Of a DNA stretch of 64,000 nt, positions 1 to 9,393 are shown in pieces. Position 1 is the first letter of the stretch. Each line of letters opens with the position of its first letter. This DNA is from Taibaiella chishuiensis (lineage in GTDB: Bacteria > Bacteroidota > Bacteroidia > Chitinophagales > Chitinophagaceae), in NCBI RefSeq assembly GCF_003014535.1, contig NZ_PYGD01000011.1:1-64000 (forward strand), in the 5' to 3' direction. Position numbers and translations under genes: made by a program. The notes under the pieces were generated by a model. The model saw nothing but the letters and a program-made list of their open reading frames with translations, had not been told where the DNA came from and made no database searches.

Positions 1-67
1 CAGCTAATCCAGAACAACTTATAACTAAAGATCTTTTTTACTGCTTGCTTCCTTTCGAAGCGGGGTG

Positions 68-99
68 CAAAGGTAGATAACCTTTTTCTTTTCACCAAA
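68..99 (-). promoter_or_regulatory. Leftward Bacteroidota promoter P1
   Basis: Read on the minus strand, a TTTG (99-96) is followed after 20 bp by TACCTTTG (75-68). This matches the Bacteroidota primary-sigma consensus (-33 TTTG, -7 TAnnTTTG). Transcription would run leftward out of the window. The same arrangement drives the tRNA-Asp gene at 61013, so a stable RNA gene (rRNA or tRNA) beyond base 1 is plausible but not visible. Confidence 0.7.
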
Positions 100-212
100 T
101 CTTTTTGAAGATTTTTTTCAAAGTCTTTCCAGCTTTTATACCGGAAAATTTTTAAACCCCAACATCTTTAAGAACTGCGCCTGGCCTGCTTCTCAGCGTT
201 TCAAGCGGGTTG

Positions 213-244
213 CAAAGGTAGATAACGTTTTTCTTTTCACCAAA
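213..244 (-). promoter_or_regulatory. Leftward Bacteroidota promoter P2 (copy of P1 region)
   Basis: The minus strand shows TTTG (244-241), a 20-bp spacer and TACCTTTG (220-213). About 70 bp around it (roughly 197-266) is a diverged copy of the P1 region (roughly 48-122), including the TTTTCACCAAA and TTCAAAG segments. It is therefore a duplicated promoter module in tandem with P1. Confidence 0.65.
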
Positions 245-376
245 ACTTTTTTCAAAGTTTTTTATCCCGTTTCTGTTGCTGTATACTATAATATAGTATC
301 ACTCCAAAACTCTCCTCTGTTAACTCCACGCTATATTTCTATGAACTTTCCCTTAAACCGTTCCGCTAAGGGAGCG

Positions 377-407
377 CAAAGATAGAAGTCCTATACCGTT
401 CCACAAA
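377..407 (-). promoter_or_regulatory. Leftward Bacteroidota promoter P3
   Basis: The minus strand shows TTTG (407-404), a 19-bp spacer and TATCTTTG (384-377). Downstream in the leftward direction is a CCCTTA/TAAGGG inverted repeat (about 350-373), and farther on a 17-bp palindrome at 283-299 (arms ATACTATA/TATAGTAT). It is the most upstream of three tandem promoters, an arrangement typical of rRNA operons. Confidence 0.6.
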
Positions 408-485
408 ATGTTTTTAACAGATCGATTGAGCTTTGTTTACCATATCTCAGTAACAGCAACACTTACAAGCCAGATATATTTTTTG

Positions 486-905
486 AATTCAAGTATTGAG
501 GGGGGAGATGTTAGGTATTAGATGTTAGATAATAGATGTAAGTAGTGAGATGGTAGATGTGAGATGTTAGATGGCAGATGGTAGATGTGAGATGGTAGAT
601 ATGGGATGTGTCATCCTGAGCGCAGCGAAGGATCTTAACGGAGGGAGCACGACTTGAAATTAGCAATAAGCATAACTATATAAAGCCAGCTAACAGAGGA
701 CAGCCTTCGTGAAGCAGGATGAGCCCCCCACTCCCTCTTAATAAAGCCGGCTAACTGATGAGATCCTTCGCGAAGCTCAGGATGACAGCGAACACTTCAA
801 CAGTTTAAAATTCAAAACTCAAAATTCAAAATTACCCAGCTGCGCTCAGGATGACAATCGTCCTCTTGATACTTGATACCTGATACCTGATACTTTAATG
901 ACTTC
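486..905. repeat. Intergenic repeat tract (gene-free)
   Basis: No gene is seen between 1 and 971. This part holds AGATGTTAGATGTGAGATGG-like short repeats (about 505-610) and copies of a core reading GAGATCCTTCGCTGCGCTCA plus GGATGACA: inverted at 609-635, direct at 760-788, with partial copies near 700-724 and 841-856. It also holds the TGATACTTGATACCTGATAC string (about 868-894). The same elements recur at 14984-15130, 16708-17183 and 21998-22370. Confidence 0.8.
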
Positions 906-949
906 ATATTATAAAAGGAGCGCCCGGGTGGACGCTCCTTTTATAATAT
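906..949 (-). terminator. Terminator of the RND efflux operon
   Basis: This is a perfect 17-bp inverted repeat: arms 906-922 and 933-949 with a 10-base loop. It begins 22 bp beyond the stop of the RND gene at 972. The AT-rich outer part gives a T-rich tract on the minus strand, and the stem is symmetrical, so it could work in both directions. Confidence 0.8.
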
Positions 950-971
950 GATAATCGCTTCTATAGTTTTA

Positions 972-3900
972 TCAGAACCAGCTTCCGATAAAGGCTTCGT
1001 TTACATTATCACCCTTACGGAGCCGCTGCCTGCGACGACGCACATCGCGCCTGTGCCTGATGGCGGTGATGATCATAAGCGGGATGAACAACAGGGTAAG
1101 CGGCGGAATACCCATAAAGGAAATCCACTTGCCGCCATAATGCCTGCGCATAGGACGCTTAAGCCGCTCATAGATCAGGTACATACTCGGCACCATAATA
1201 AGGGTCATAAAGAAGGCGAACGCCAGACCAAAGATGATGGTCCAGGAAAGCGGCTTCCAGAACATAACGTTATCGCCGCCAAAGAAGATGCGGGGATTAA
1301 GCTCGGAGAACAGGGTAATGAAGTTGATATTGAAACCCACAGCCAGCGGTATCAGCGCCAGGATTGCCGCCAGCGCGGTAAGCAGTACCGGGATGATACG
1401 GGTTTTACCGGCCTGGATCACGGCTTCCCTGGTTTTCAATCCCCTACCCCTGAGCTCATCGGCAAATTCAATGACCAGGATACCATTTTTGATTACAATG
1501 CCCGCCAGGCCAAGGATACCCACACCGGTCATTACTACCGATACTTCCATGCCGGTAATGGAGAAACCAAGCAGCACACCAATTACACTGAATATGATCT
1601 CGGTAAGGATAATGACAGATTTACCCACAGAGTTAAACTGTAATACCAGTGTAAACAGGATCAGCATCAGGGCTATACCCAGGGCTTTACCCAGGAATGC
1701 ACCGGTTTCGGCCTGCTGCTCCCCTTCCCCGGTCTGGGCAATGGTAACGCCTTCGGCTTTTCCTTTAAATGCTTTGATCTCCTTGGCCAGCTGCACATTG
1801 ACAGCTGTAGGCGTATAACCCTGCAGCACATTGGAACGCAGGGTGATTACCCGCTTCTGGTTTTTACGTTTTACACTACCCAGGGTATTACTGTAGTCGA
1901 TCTTAACGAGCGAACTGATAGGAATGCTTTTAACAGCGCCACCCGCAGCCATATCCTGGAAGGTTACATTCATATTAAGCAGGTCGACGAGGTTTTTACG
2001 CTGTGTAAATTCATTACGCAGCTGGATCTTATACTCATCCTCACCCTCTTTTACCTTGGACACTTCTTTACCGAACAATGCAGTCCTGATCTGTGCGCCG
2101 ATCTGCGCCGAAGATACCCCTTCCATCAGGGCCCGCTCCCGGTCTACCGTGAGGGCGATCTCGGGATTGCTGAGGTCGATATCCATTTTCAGCTCTTCCA
2201 CACCGGGCACCTGCAGGTTATCCAGGTAGTTTTTCAGGGCAACGGCCGTCTTGATCATCTGGTCGAGATCTTCGCTGGCTACCTCGATATTGACCGGCGG
2301 GTCGGTAGGCGGACCATTCTGTTCTTTATCCACAGAGAGCTCCGCGCCCGGTATACCTTTTACGATCTTGCGGATAGAATCGAGGTAAGGAGCAGTTTGC
2401 CTGCCATGCCTTTTTTCATATTCCACGAAAGAGACCTGGATCCTGCCCAGCTCGGGACGCGTACTGCGATCACCGCTCGACGGATCGGATGCGCCGATGG
2501 CCACGTTGGCGATCACACTTTCCACGATGGGGTTCTTTCCTCCCTTATCCATACCCAGTACTTTGTTGACCTTGGTCTCCAGGGTGCGGGTAATGGAATC
2601 GGTGTATTCAACAGCCGTACCGGCCGGCAGTTTCAGGTATACATAAATCTGGTTGGGTTGTCCTCCCGGGAAGAATACCACCGGAACCTTACGTACCCCA
2701 AAAAACATAATGGAGAAGAAGAACAGGCCTACAGCACCCAACAACAGTTTTACCGGCCGCCAGCCCGCCAGTGCCCATACCAGCAGGGTCTCGTAATGGC
2801 CCATGATCCAGGGCAGCACTTTATTCTGGAAGCTGTGGATCCAGCCATCCAACACATATTTATTGAATACGATCAGCAGGGCTACGAACAGCAACAGGTT
2901 GCCCAGGAAGAAATAAGGCGCCTGCGGTATAGGCGGTTCGCCCAGCAACTCGTCCATCTTAACCGGAACAGCCGTGGCCTTAACGATAAAACCGATGATG
3001 AGCAGCAACAAACCACTGCATAAGGGTATCAGGAAGGAAGGCTTGCGGAATACGGCCGATTTCTTCGGTTTTTCATGATGCTCCTCAGGGTGGTTCATAA
3101 AGTCTACGGCAAATACCGGGTTCATGATAAAGGCCACGATGAGGGAAGCCACCAGGGTAAATATGAGCATGGTAGGCAGGTACACCATGAACTTACCAAT
3201 AATACCCGGCCAGAACAGCAAGGGGAAGAAGGGTGCCAGTGTAGTGACCGTACCCGCGAGCACCGGCACGAATACTTCGCCCGCGGCCATCATGGCCGAC
3301 TTCTGCGCATTGACCTCGCCCTTTCCTTCGGTAAATATCCTGTGGGTATTTTCGATAACCACGATCGCATCGTCCACGATAATACCCAGGCCAAACAACA
3401 GGGCAAACAATACCATAAAGTTGAGCGTGACATGCGCCCCGACGATAAGATCGGCCGCCGGCAGGAACATAAAGGCCACAAACATACTGAGCGGCACGGA
3501 AAGCGCCACGAAGAAGGCATTGGTAACCCCCATAAAGAACATGAGGATCAGCAATACCAGTACGAAACCGATAACGATGGAGTTAACCAGGTCGTTAAAA
3601 GAGGTACGGGTCGACTTACTCATATCGCCGGTGATCACCAGCTTAAGATTGGGCGGGAAGGTGGAGGCCTTCATTTCGGCTACGGTCTTCTTAACCAGGT
3701 CGGAGGTCTCGATCAGGTTTTCTCCCGAACGCTTAATGATATTGAGGGTGATTACATTCTTGCCGTTCAAACGGGCAAAACTTTCATGCTCCTTGATGGT
3801 GTCTTTGATCTCGGCAATGTCTTTGAGGTAGATGGCTGCGCCCTTGGTATTGCGCAATACCACTTTCTCGATATCTTCGGCAGTTTTGATCTGGCCTTTC

Positions 3901-4631
3901 AGCTGTAGGGTACGTTTCATATTCCCTACTTCCAGCAAACCACCAGATATATCCATATTCTCACGGGCTACGGCACTCTCGATATTATCGAAGGTAATGC
4001 CGGCAGCCTGCATCCGCATATTATCCACATTGATCTGGAACTCGCGCTCCGGGGCGCCTACAAGGTCTACACGGTTGATCTGCGATAAGGATTCCAATTG
4101 ATCCTGCAGGTCTTCGGCATATTTTTTAAGTCGCACCATATCGAAGTCGCCGCTCACGTTTACATACATGATCGGCTGGTCCGAAAAACTGACCTCCTGT
4201 ACCGTAGGCTCTTTAGTAAGATCGGTAGGCAGGTCCTGCTTGGCCTTATCCACCGCGTCTTTTACCTTCTGTAGGGCTACGTCTACCTTTACGCTGGCAT
4301 CGAATTCCACCATAATCGCGGAGAAGTCCTGCACGGATGTACTCGTGGTCTTGGTGATCTTGGCGCCGGTAATACCTTTGATCTGTTTTTCGATCGGCTG
4401 GGTTACCAGGTTCTCCATATCCTTGGGAGAGTTGCCCACATTGATCGTCTGTACATAAATAGTAGGAATAACGATATCGGGAAACTGTTCTTTAGGCAGG
4501 GTCATGAACTGGACCACACCCACGATCGTGATGATGACCATCAACAGGTATATCGAGCTCCTGTTCTTCACCGACCAACTGGTCAGCTTAAACTCTTTAA
4601 ATTTATCTGTAAAGTTTTCTAAGGCACTCAT
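972..4631 (-). CDS. RND-family efflux transporter permease (AcrB/HAE1-like)
   Basis: This is the inner-membrane pump of a tripartite export system, using proton flow to expel drugs or other hydrophobic compounds. The 1219-aa protein has a first membrane segment at about 27-47, a periplasmic porter domain to about 345, then a membrane block. That block carries the proton-relay Asp-Asp pair in GIIVDDAIVVIEN near residue 418. A second porter half and membrane block follow. It is longer than typical AcrB (about 1040 aa). The extra length lies in a mid-protein insert with additional hydrophobic stretches (about 530-640) and a basic C-terminal tail. It is the last gene of an operon with the regulator, TolC-like protein and adaptor upstream. 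Substrate cannot be told from sequence. Confidence 0.95.
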   Translation of the reverse strand: MSALENFTDKFKEFKLTSWSVKNRSSIYLLMVIITIVGVVQFMTLPKEQFPDIVIPTIYVQTINVGNSPKDMENLVTQPIEKQIKGITGAKITKTTSTSVQDFSAIMVEFDASVKVDVALQKVKDAVDKAKQDLPTDLTKEPTVQEVSFSDQPIMYVNVSGDFDMVRLKKYAEDLQDQLESLSQINRVDLVGAPEREFQINVDNMRMQAAGITFDNIESAVARENMDISGGLLEVGNMKRTLQLKGQIKTAEDIEKVVLRNTKGAAIYLKDIAEIKDTIKEHESFARLNGKNVITLNIIKRSGENLIETSDLVKKTVAEMKASTFPPNLKLVITGDMSKSTRTSFNDLVNSIVIGFVLVLLILMFFMGVTNAFFVALSVPLSMFVAFMFLPAADLIVGAHVTLNFMVLFALLFGLGIIVDDAIVVIENTHRIFTEGKGEVNAQKSAMMAAGEVFVPVLAGTVTTLAPFFPLLFWPGIIGKFMVYLPTMLIFTLVASLIVAFIMNPVFAVDFMNHPEEHHEKPKKSAVFRKPSFLIPLCSGLLLLIIGFIVKATAVPVKMDELLGEPPIPQAPYFFLGNLLLFVALLIVFNKYVLDGWIHSFQNKVLPWIMGHYETLLVWALAGWRPVKLLLGAVGLFFFSIMFFGVRKVPVVFFPGGQPNQIYVYLKLPAGTAVEYTDSITRTLETKVNKVLGMDKGGKNPIVESVIANVAIGASDPSSGDRSTRPELGRIQVSFVEYEKRHGRQTAPYLDSIRKIVKGIPGAELSVDKEQNGPPTDPPVNIEVASEDLDQMIKTAVALKNYLDNLQVPGVEELKMDIDLSNPEIALTVDRERALMEGVSSAQIGAQIRTALFGKEVSKVKEGEDEYKIQLRNEFTQRKNLVDLLNMNVTFQDMAAGGAVKSIPISSLVKIDYSNTLGSVKRKNQKRVITLRSNVLQGYTPTAVNVQLAKEIKAFKGKAEGVTIAQTGEGEQQAETGAFLGKALGIALMLILFTLVLQFNSVGKSVIILTEIIFSVIGVLLGFSITGMEVSVVMTGVGILGLAGIVIKNGILVIEFADELRGRGLKTREAVIQAGKTRIIPVLLTALAAILALIPLAVGFNINFITLFSELNPRIFFGGDNVMFWKPLSWTIIFGLAFAFFMTLIMVPSMYLIYERLKRPMRRHYGGKWISFMGIPPLTLLFIPLMIITAIRHRRDVRRRRQRLRKGDNVNEAFIGSWF

Positions 4632-4715
4632 AAGTTTTTAGTTTAGCTGTATTGCCCGCCCGGCATGCAAGCCGCGGGTAATTACAGGAGTAGAGGAAAT
4701 GATACCTGCCTGTTG

Positions 4716-5933
4716 TTATGGATTGGCAAGCGTTACACGCTGACCGTCATATAAGCTCTGGAAGCCTTCTGTAATGATGTTTTCCCCGGCGGAGAGGCCG
4801 TTTTTCACTTCCAGCTGATCGCCATACAATTCACCGATCTCAACCGGCCTTTTACGGGCTATCAGTTTTCCTTTTTCTTCTACTGCTACCAATACAAACT
4901 TGCCTTTATCATCAGTCTGCAGGGTATTTACCGGTATAGTTATCGCATCTGGCACGGCATAATCCTCGATGCGTACCATGGCCATCTGGTTAGCCCGGAT
5001 ATCTTTGTCCACCGGTATTTTTCCTTCTACATAAAAGGAACGGGTAATGGGATCGATGAGCTTACCAGCCACGTTCACCTTTGTCGATATGGTTTTGTTG
5101 TTCGATTCGGGCAGGGTAACCATAAGCGTGCTGCCCATTTTTACACGGTCGATGTAATTTTCGGGAACATTTACGGTCACTTTAAGATCGTTGTTGTTTA
5201 CAACCTGGATCTGTTGAGCGCCGTTAAAGAACTCGCCTACTTTAACGTTTACGGCATTAACCACGCCACTGATCTCGGAAATAACATTGGTGGTATTGAC
5301 CTGCTCCTGGGCCAGGCTGATATTTGCCTTGGCTGCGTTGTACTGGCTCTGCAGCGCCTCCATATTGGTTTTGGCGTTAAGCACCTGGATTTCGGTACCG
5401 ATGTTTTGCTTCCAGAGGTTTTGCTGGCGCTGGTAAATGCTCTGTGCCTGGTCGAGCTGGGCTTTTACGCCACTCAGCTGCTGCTGCGCCGCTGTAAGGC
5501 TCTGGCGCAGTACGGCATCGTCGAGTTTGAGCAATACCTCTCCTTTTTTAACCTGGTCGCCCTGTTTTACATATACCGCTTTTACAAAGCCGCCCTGTCC
5601 GCGCGGGGCCACGTTAGCCACGTTGTAGGCATCTATTTTACCCCTGAGGTCGATAAAATGGTTAAACGCGCCGGGGCCGATGGGCTTAATGGTAACCAGT
5701 TTAGCATTGGCGTTGGCCGATGTGGGATCCAGTTTATCGATCTCGTCCTGCAAAGTGCCCACTTTTTCGGCCAGGGTTTTCTGTTCGGCTTTGAGCTTTT
5801 CGAGCTCCGCCTTTTTTTCGGTGAGCGGATCTTTTTTAGCCTTACCACCGCAAGCGGCCATGAGCAGGACCAGCGAAGACAATACGGTTACTGTGAGGAC
5901 GCGGTTTCGCATGTTATGTATGTTTAATTTCAT
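4716..5933 (-). CDS. Efflux RND periplasmic adaptor subunit (lipoprotein)
   Basis: This 405-aa membrane-fusion protein links the RND pump to the outer-membrane channel. A signal peptide ends in the lipobox LMAAC (Cys28), so it should be a lipoprotein anchored by acylation. A Lys/Glu-rich coiled-coil stretch (about 36-68) precedes the usual barrel-sandwich domain. The long alpha-helical hairpin spans about 150-220 (Q-rich, LTAAQQQLSGVKAQLDQAQ). The C-terminal beta-barrel and membrane-proximal parts follow. The extra N-terminal coiled coil before the lipoyl-like half is common in Bacteroidota homologues. It lies 84 bp upstream of the pump gene and 19 bp downstream of the TolC-like gene. Confidence 0.93.
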   Translation of the reverse strand: MKLNIHNMRNRVLTVTVLSSLVLLMAACGGKAKKDPLTEKKAELEKLKAEQKTLAEKVGTLQDEIDKLDPTSANANAKLVTIKPIGPGAFNHFIDLRGKIDAYNVANVAPRGQGGFVKAVYVKQGDQVKKGEVLLKLDDAVLRQSLTAAQQQLSGVKAQLDQAQSIYQRQQNLWKQNIGTEIQVLNAKTNMEALQSQYNAAKANISLAQEQVNTTNVISEISGVVNAVNVKVGEFFNGAQQIQVVNNNDLKVTVNVPENYIDRVKMGSTLMVTLPESNNKTISTKVNVAGKLIDPITRSFYVEGKIPVDKDIRANQMAMVRIEDYAVPDAITIPVNTLQTDDKGKFVLVAVEEKGKLIARKRPVEIGELYGDQLEVKNGLSAGENIITEGFQSLYDGQRVTLANP

Positions 5934-5952
5934 TGTTTACGATTTTGAAGGG

Positions 5953-7299
5953 TTACAGTTTGCCGGTGGCTTTGAGGAAATCCACTTTAGCAATAATGGC
6001 GTCGTACAACGCATTGATATAATTAGACTGTGCTGTTTTCAGATCGGTCTGCGCGGTATTGATCTCGGTCTGCGAGCCGGTTCCTATTTCAAATTTCTTC
6101 TTGGTCTGACCATATACCGTTTCGGCCAGTTTCATATTTTTCTTCTGGTAATCCATTACGGCTACTGCCGATTTGAAACTGTTCTTGGCTGTTTCTATTT
6201 CGTTGTCGATACTGAGCTTCAGGTTATCGACCTGGTTGTTGTTCTGTAGCACAGCCAGCCGGGCCTGGTTGATCTTGGCATTGGTAGCAAAACCCCGGAA
6301 GATGGGCCAGGAAACCCGTAGCGCGATATAGGAAGCTGTAAACCAGTCGCCGCCGAAATTGAGCTCGTTACGCTGTATCTGTTTGTTATAGTTGGCAGCC
6401 AGCGAGAAGGAGGGTAATTTGCTGTACTGGTAGCGCTTCACATTATATTCGTTAAGCCGCTTCGACAATTGCAGGTACTGGAAGTCGCGGCGGTCTTCGT
6501 ACTGGAAGTCGGCGGTTTGCAATACACCGGCTTTGATCTGCTCGTCGTTAAGCGTATCGGTCAGCACCAGTTCGTCGCGCACCGGGATACCCAACAGGAT
6601 CTTCAGGCCATTGTAGCCGGTAGTTACCGACAGCAATACCTTTTCCTTTTCCGTTTCGAGGTTGGTGAGCTGCACATCGCTTTTATCCACGTCCAGTTTT
6701 TCGGCAAAACCATTGTCGTACATAACCTGGGCGTCGTGTTTCAGCTTTTTCAACAGGTCTATGTTCGCATCCAGCAGGGCTATTTGTGTGCGGCTCAGCA
6801 CTAACTGATAATAGACTTTATAAACATTGGTACGGATCATCTCTTCGGTGATCTCGGCGTTTTTGGCTTTCCAGGCCAGCGATGTTCTGCGTGCCTGCAG
6901 CCCCACCAATACCTGGCCGTCGAATACGACCTGGCTCAGGTCGACACTGCCGCTGGTGATGTACTTGGTACCGAAAGTTACCGGTACAAAGGTACCCGGG
7001 GGCTGCCCCAGAAATTCGCCGGGCAACAGGGTGGTCTGCAGTTTCAGGTTGTCCGTGATGCTGCCGCTCGCTGTTATAGACGGATAAGCCGCCGCAGCTA
7101 CTTCGCGGTTGGCCTCCTTTTGTATGCGGATATCCAGCAGGGCATTTTTGACCTGTGCATTGTTCTTGCCCGCATAGGCCAGCGCCTCCTGCAAAGAGAA
7201 ACTATGCCGTACAGGTGCGGACGGCTGCTGCGCTGCTGCGCCGTAAGCGCCGGCAACAAGACCTGCAACTACGAGTAAAGAGTGTAAGGTTGCTTTCAT
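5953..7299 (-). CDS. TolC family outer-membrane protein
   Basis: This is the outer-membrane channel component of the tripartite exporter. An ATG start at 7299 gives a clean signal peptide (MKATLHSLLVVAGLVAGAYG, cleavage near AAAQ). A TTG start at 7314 would overlap the end of the marR-like gene by 4 bp and cannot be ruled out. The mature part has the duplicated long alpha-helical pattern of the outer-membrane efflux family, with heptad-rich segments around 170-240 and 370-450. The C-terminal end is ANYINALYDAIIAKVDFLKATGKL-like, as in TolC homologues. Translational coupling to the regulator is likely. Confidence 0.92.
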   Translation of the reverse strand: MKATLHSLLVVAGLVAGAYGAAAQQPSAPVRHSFSLQEALAYAGKNNAQVKNALLDIRIQKEANREVAAAAYPSITASGSITDNLKLQTTLLPGEFLGQPPGTFVPVTFGTKYITSGSVDLSQVVFDGQVLVGLQARRTSLAWKAKNAEITEEMIRTNVYKVYYQLVLSRTQIALLDANIDLLKKLKHDAQVMYDNGFAEKLDVDKSDVQLTNLETEKEKVLLSVTTGYNGLKILLGIPVRDELVLTDTLNDEQIKAGVLQTADFQYEDRRDFQYLQLSKRLNEYNVKRYQYSKLPSFSLAANYNKQIQRNELNFGGDWFTASYIALRVSWPIFRGFATNAKINQARLAVLQNNNQVDNLKLSIDNEIETAKNSFKSAVAVMDYQKKNMKLAETVYGQTKKKFEIGTGSQTEINTAQTDLKTAQSNYINALYDAIIAKVDFLKATGKL

Positions 7300-7310
7300 T
7301 ATTAAGTGTT

Positions 7311-7844
7311 TCAAGAAGTAATTTCGGGAACAGTGAGCCTGGGGCCGGCATGCTGGGGCCTTAAGGATTCCAGTTTGTCGGCAGTGGCCTTGATGGTATT
7401 TATGGTTTGTAAACGGTCTTCGGAACTGAAGGCGGTAAAGATCTCTTCTTCGATCTTTTTCATAATATTCTTGATCTGCTGGGCAATGAAGGAGCCCGTA
7501 TCGGTGGTTTGCAGGATATTTTTCCGCTTGTCGGTCTCGTCGCCGGAGATGCGTACCAGGCCTTTTTTCTGCAATGCCGTAATCGTACGCTGTATCGACG
7601 ATTTGTCGCGGCTGGTTATATCGGCCACTTCCTGTTGCGATACTTTACCGGTATTGTAAACGGTCATCAACACAGGCAATTGTTCGATCTTAACCGGTAC
7701 CGCGGCTTCGTGGATCAGGGTATTGGCTACGCGGAACATTACACTATGTACGCGATGCATCTGGAACAAGAGGGTGTCTCTCATATCCGGGTAACAATTA
7801 CTCCAGGGCAACATATCCGGTTCGTTGCGCTTTTTCTTACGCAT
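7311..7844 (-). CDS. MarR-family transcriptional regulator
   Basis: This 177-aa winged-helix regulator is the first gene of the efflux operon and probably represses it in the absence of a ligand. The MarR core is seen at about 45-120: a dimer helix, then KVSQQEVADITSRDKSSIQR as the recognition helix region, and the wing with the D.TDKRKN motif typical of the family. Its stop overlaps the possible TTG start of the TolC-like gene. An inverted repeat CGATAAA/TTTATCG at 8074-8096 upstream is a candidate operator, but that is a guess. Confidence 0.9.
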   Translation of the reverse strand: MRKKKRNEPDMLPWSNCYPDMRDTLLFQMHRVHSVMFRVANTLIHEAAVPVKIEQLPVLMTVYNTGKVSQQEVADITSRDKSSIQRTITALQKKGLVRISGDETDKRKNILQTTDTGSFIAQQIKNIMKKIEEEIFTAFSSEDRLQTINTIKATADKLESLRPQHAGPRLTVPEITS

Positions 7845-8821
7845 AAGTATCAGGGTTAACAGGTTTTCGGCAAAACCGATAGCTATTTTTTAGCCGCTAT
7901 CGCTATCGCCGGTCAGGATATCGGATCAAAGAACGCGTTAAATATATTAAAAATTCAATAAGTTGATCTGTCCACTAATGAAACATGAAAGATTTTCATT
8001 TTATTTAACGAACCAAAAGTAAGCATGCCTTATAGCCGGGAAAATATTTTTTATACCAACCAACGGATACCTTCGATAAACCGACGATATTTATCGGTAA
8101 ACGGTTTGGCCGCGATACCACCACTTAATTCCCCGGGCAGGTACCCGGTAAAAGCGTAAAAATTACGATACCGGTGTCTACTTTATATTTAGACTCTACC
8201 GCACAAATGCCTTTCAACCCATGACCTGTCTCCTGTTACCGATCGCGGTACAAACCTACAGCGACCGGGGCGATATAAGGTGGTGTAAATACGGCAATTT
8301 AGGGGGCCGGCTGCGCCATATGGAGCAACATAAGGATGCAACAGCGATAACAGGCTGCAGGTAAGAAGCAAAAACAGACAAAAACAGGGAGAAGGACGGG
8401 GTGTAAAGGCCGGGATGAAGGCATACTTGTTGTCCGGGCTACATGACCCTGTTGGCCATGCAGCACCGGGAACGAGATAACGGCCTGTAGAAAATACAGC
8501 ACTGGTCCAATAAAAAAGACCTGGTTGCGTTAGTTTCGGAAAAATGCCGATGGCTGCAAACAGTATCAGCTAAATAGTTTTCAGGAATGGGATAGTTCCG
8601 ATAGGATTCAAATATAGGATGCGGCTATAGCTTCGGGATATTATTTGTATCAACCGCCCTTTTACGGGGACTAACCTGTTTATGCCCGGTACGAGCCTAA
8701 ACTTGCACCGGATGACTTGATCTCTAAACAAAAAAAATCCTGATTTTTTTAATGATCAGGCAACCTGCAGTATTTTTCCTGCATTTATAATACCAAGACC
8801 AAAACTATACGAACCGACCCT
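7845..8821. other. 977-bp gene-free divergent intergenic region
   Basis: This lies between the marR-like gene (leftward) and the sigma-factor gene (rightward). No open frame here has convincing codon use or recognisable protein. A possible leftward -7 box TACTTTTG lies at about 8012-8019 on the minus strand. An inverted repeat CGATAAA (8074-8080)/TTTATCG (8090-8096) may be an operator. A CCTGAT (8739-8744)/ATCAGG (8755-8760) stem-loop with a T-rich loop lies about 60 bp before the sigma-factor gene. Confidence 0.6.
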
Positions 8822-9364
8822 ATGACCGAGACCGTGTTAATTGAAGCCTGCAAAAGACGGGAGTCTTTTGCGCAGAGGTTGCTATATGACCGGTTCGTAG
8901 ATAAAATGTATGTGCTTTGCCTGAGGTATATCGTCAGCCCGACCGATGCAGAAGAGGTACTCTCCGATGGTTTTTTTAAGTTTTTCCGCAATATCGATCA
9001 GTTCACTTATATCGGCGAAGGCAGTGTGCAGGCCTGGCTGAGTAAGATCGTCGTCAACGAATGCCTGATGTTCCTGCGCAAAAAAAAGCAACTGGTACTG
9101 ACTATAGACGATCATGTTACCCACAGCAACCTGGCCGAAAACGATACCGCATTGCAACAGATGGCCACCAAAGATATACTGCGCTATATACAGGAGATGC
9201 CTGCCGGCTACCGTACCGTACTTAACCTTTATGTATTCGAAGACCGCAGCCACAAAGAGATTGCCTCCCTGCTGCAGATATCGGAGAGCACCTCTAAATC
9301 GCAGCTGTTTAAAGCCAGGGCTATGCTCCGGCAGCGCATAGCCGGGGTCGGGTACAACAATTAA
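8822..9364 (+). CDS. RNA polymerase sigma factor, ECF/sigma-70 family
   Basis: This 180-aa sigma factor has only regions 2 and 4. Region 2 spans about 10-80 (FAQRLLYDRFVDKMYVLCLR, then the DAEEVLSDGFFKFFRN segment). Region 4 spans about 115-175, with PAGYRTVLNLYVFEDRSHKEI and the LLQISESTSKSQLFKAR helix-turn-helix. It directs polymerase to a small set of promoters. The next gene, 29 bp downstream, encodes a single-span membrane protein that could be its anti-sigma factor, and a third gene encodes an exported protein. The trigger is unknown. Confidence 0.92.
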   Translation: MTETVLIEACKRRESFAQRLLYDRFVDKMYVLCLRYIVSPTDAEEVLSDGFFKFFRNIDQFTYIGEGSVQAWLSKIVVNECLMFLRKKKQLVLTIDDHVTHSNLAENDTALQQMATKDILRYIQEMPAGYRTVLNLYVFEDRSHKEIASLLQISESTSKSQLFKARAMLRQRIAGVGYNN

Positions 9365-9393
9365 TATTTACTGATGCTATTAAATACAGTGAG

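Noticed and set aside
8189-8502. Two short overlapping minus-strand frames (60 and 67 codons)
   Set aside because: Rich in Cys, Arg and Pro with no leader, signal or family pattern; they sit in a divergent promoter region with no ribosome-binding or promoter support.
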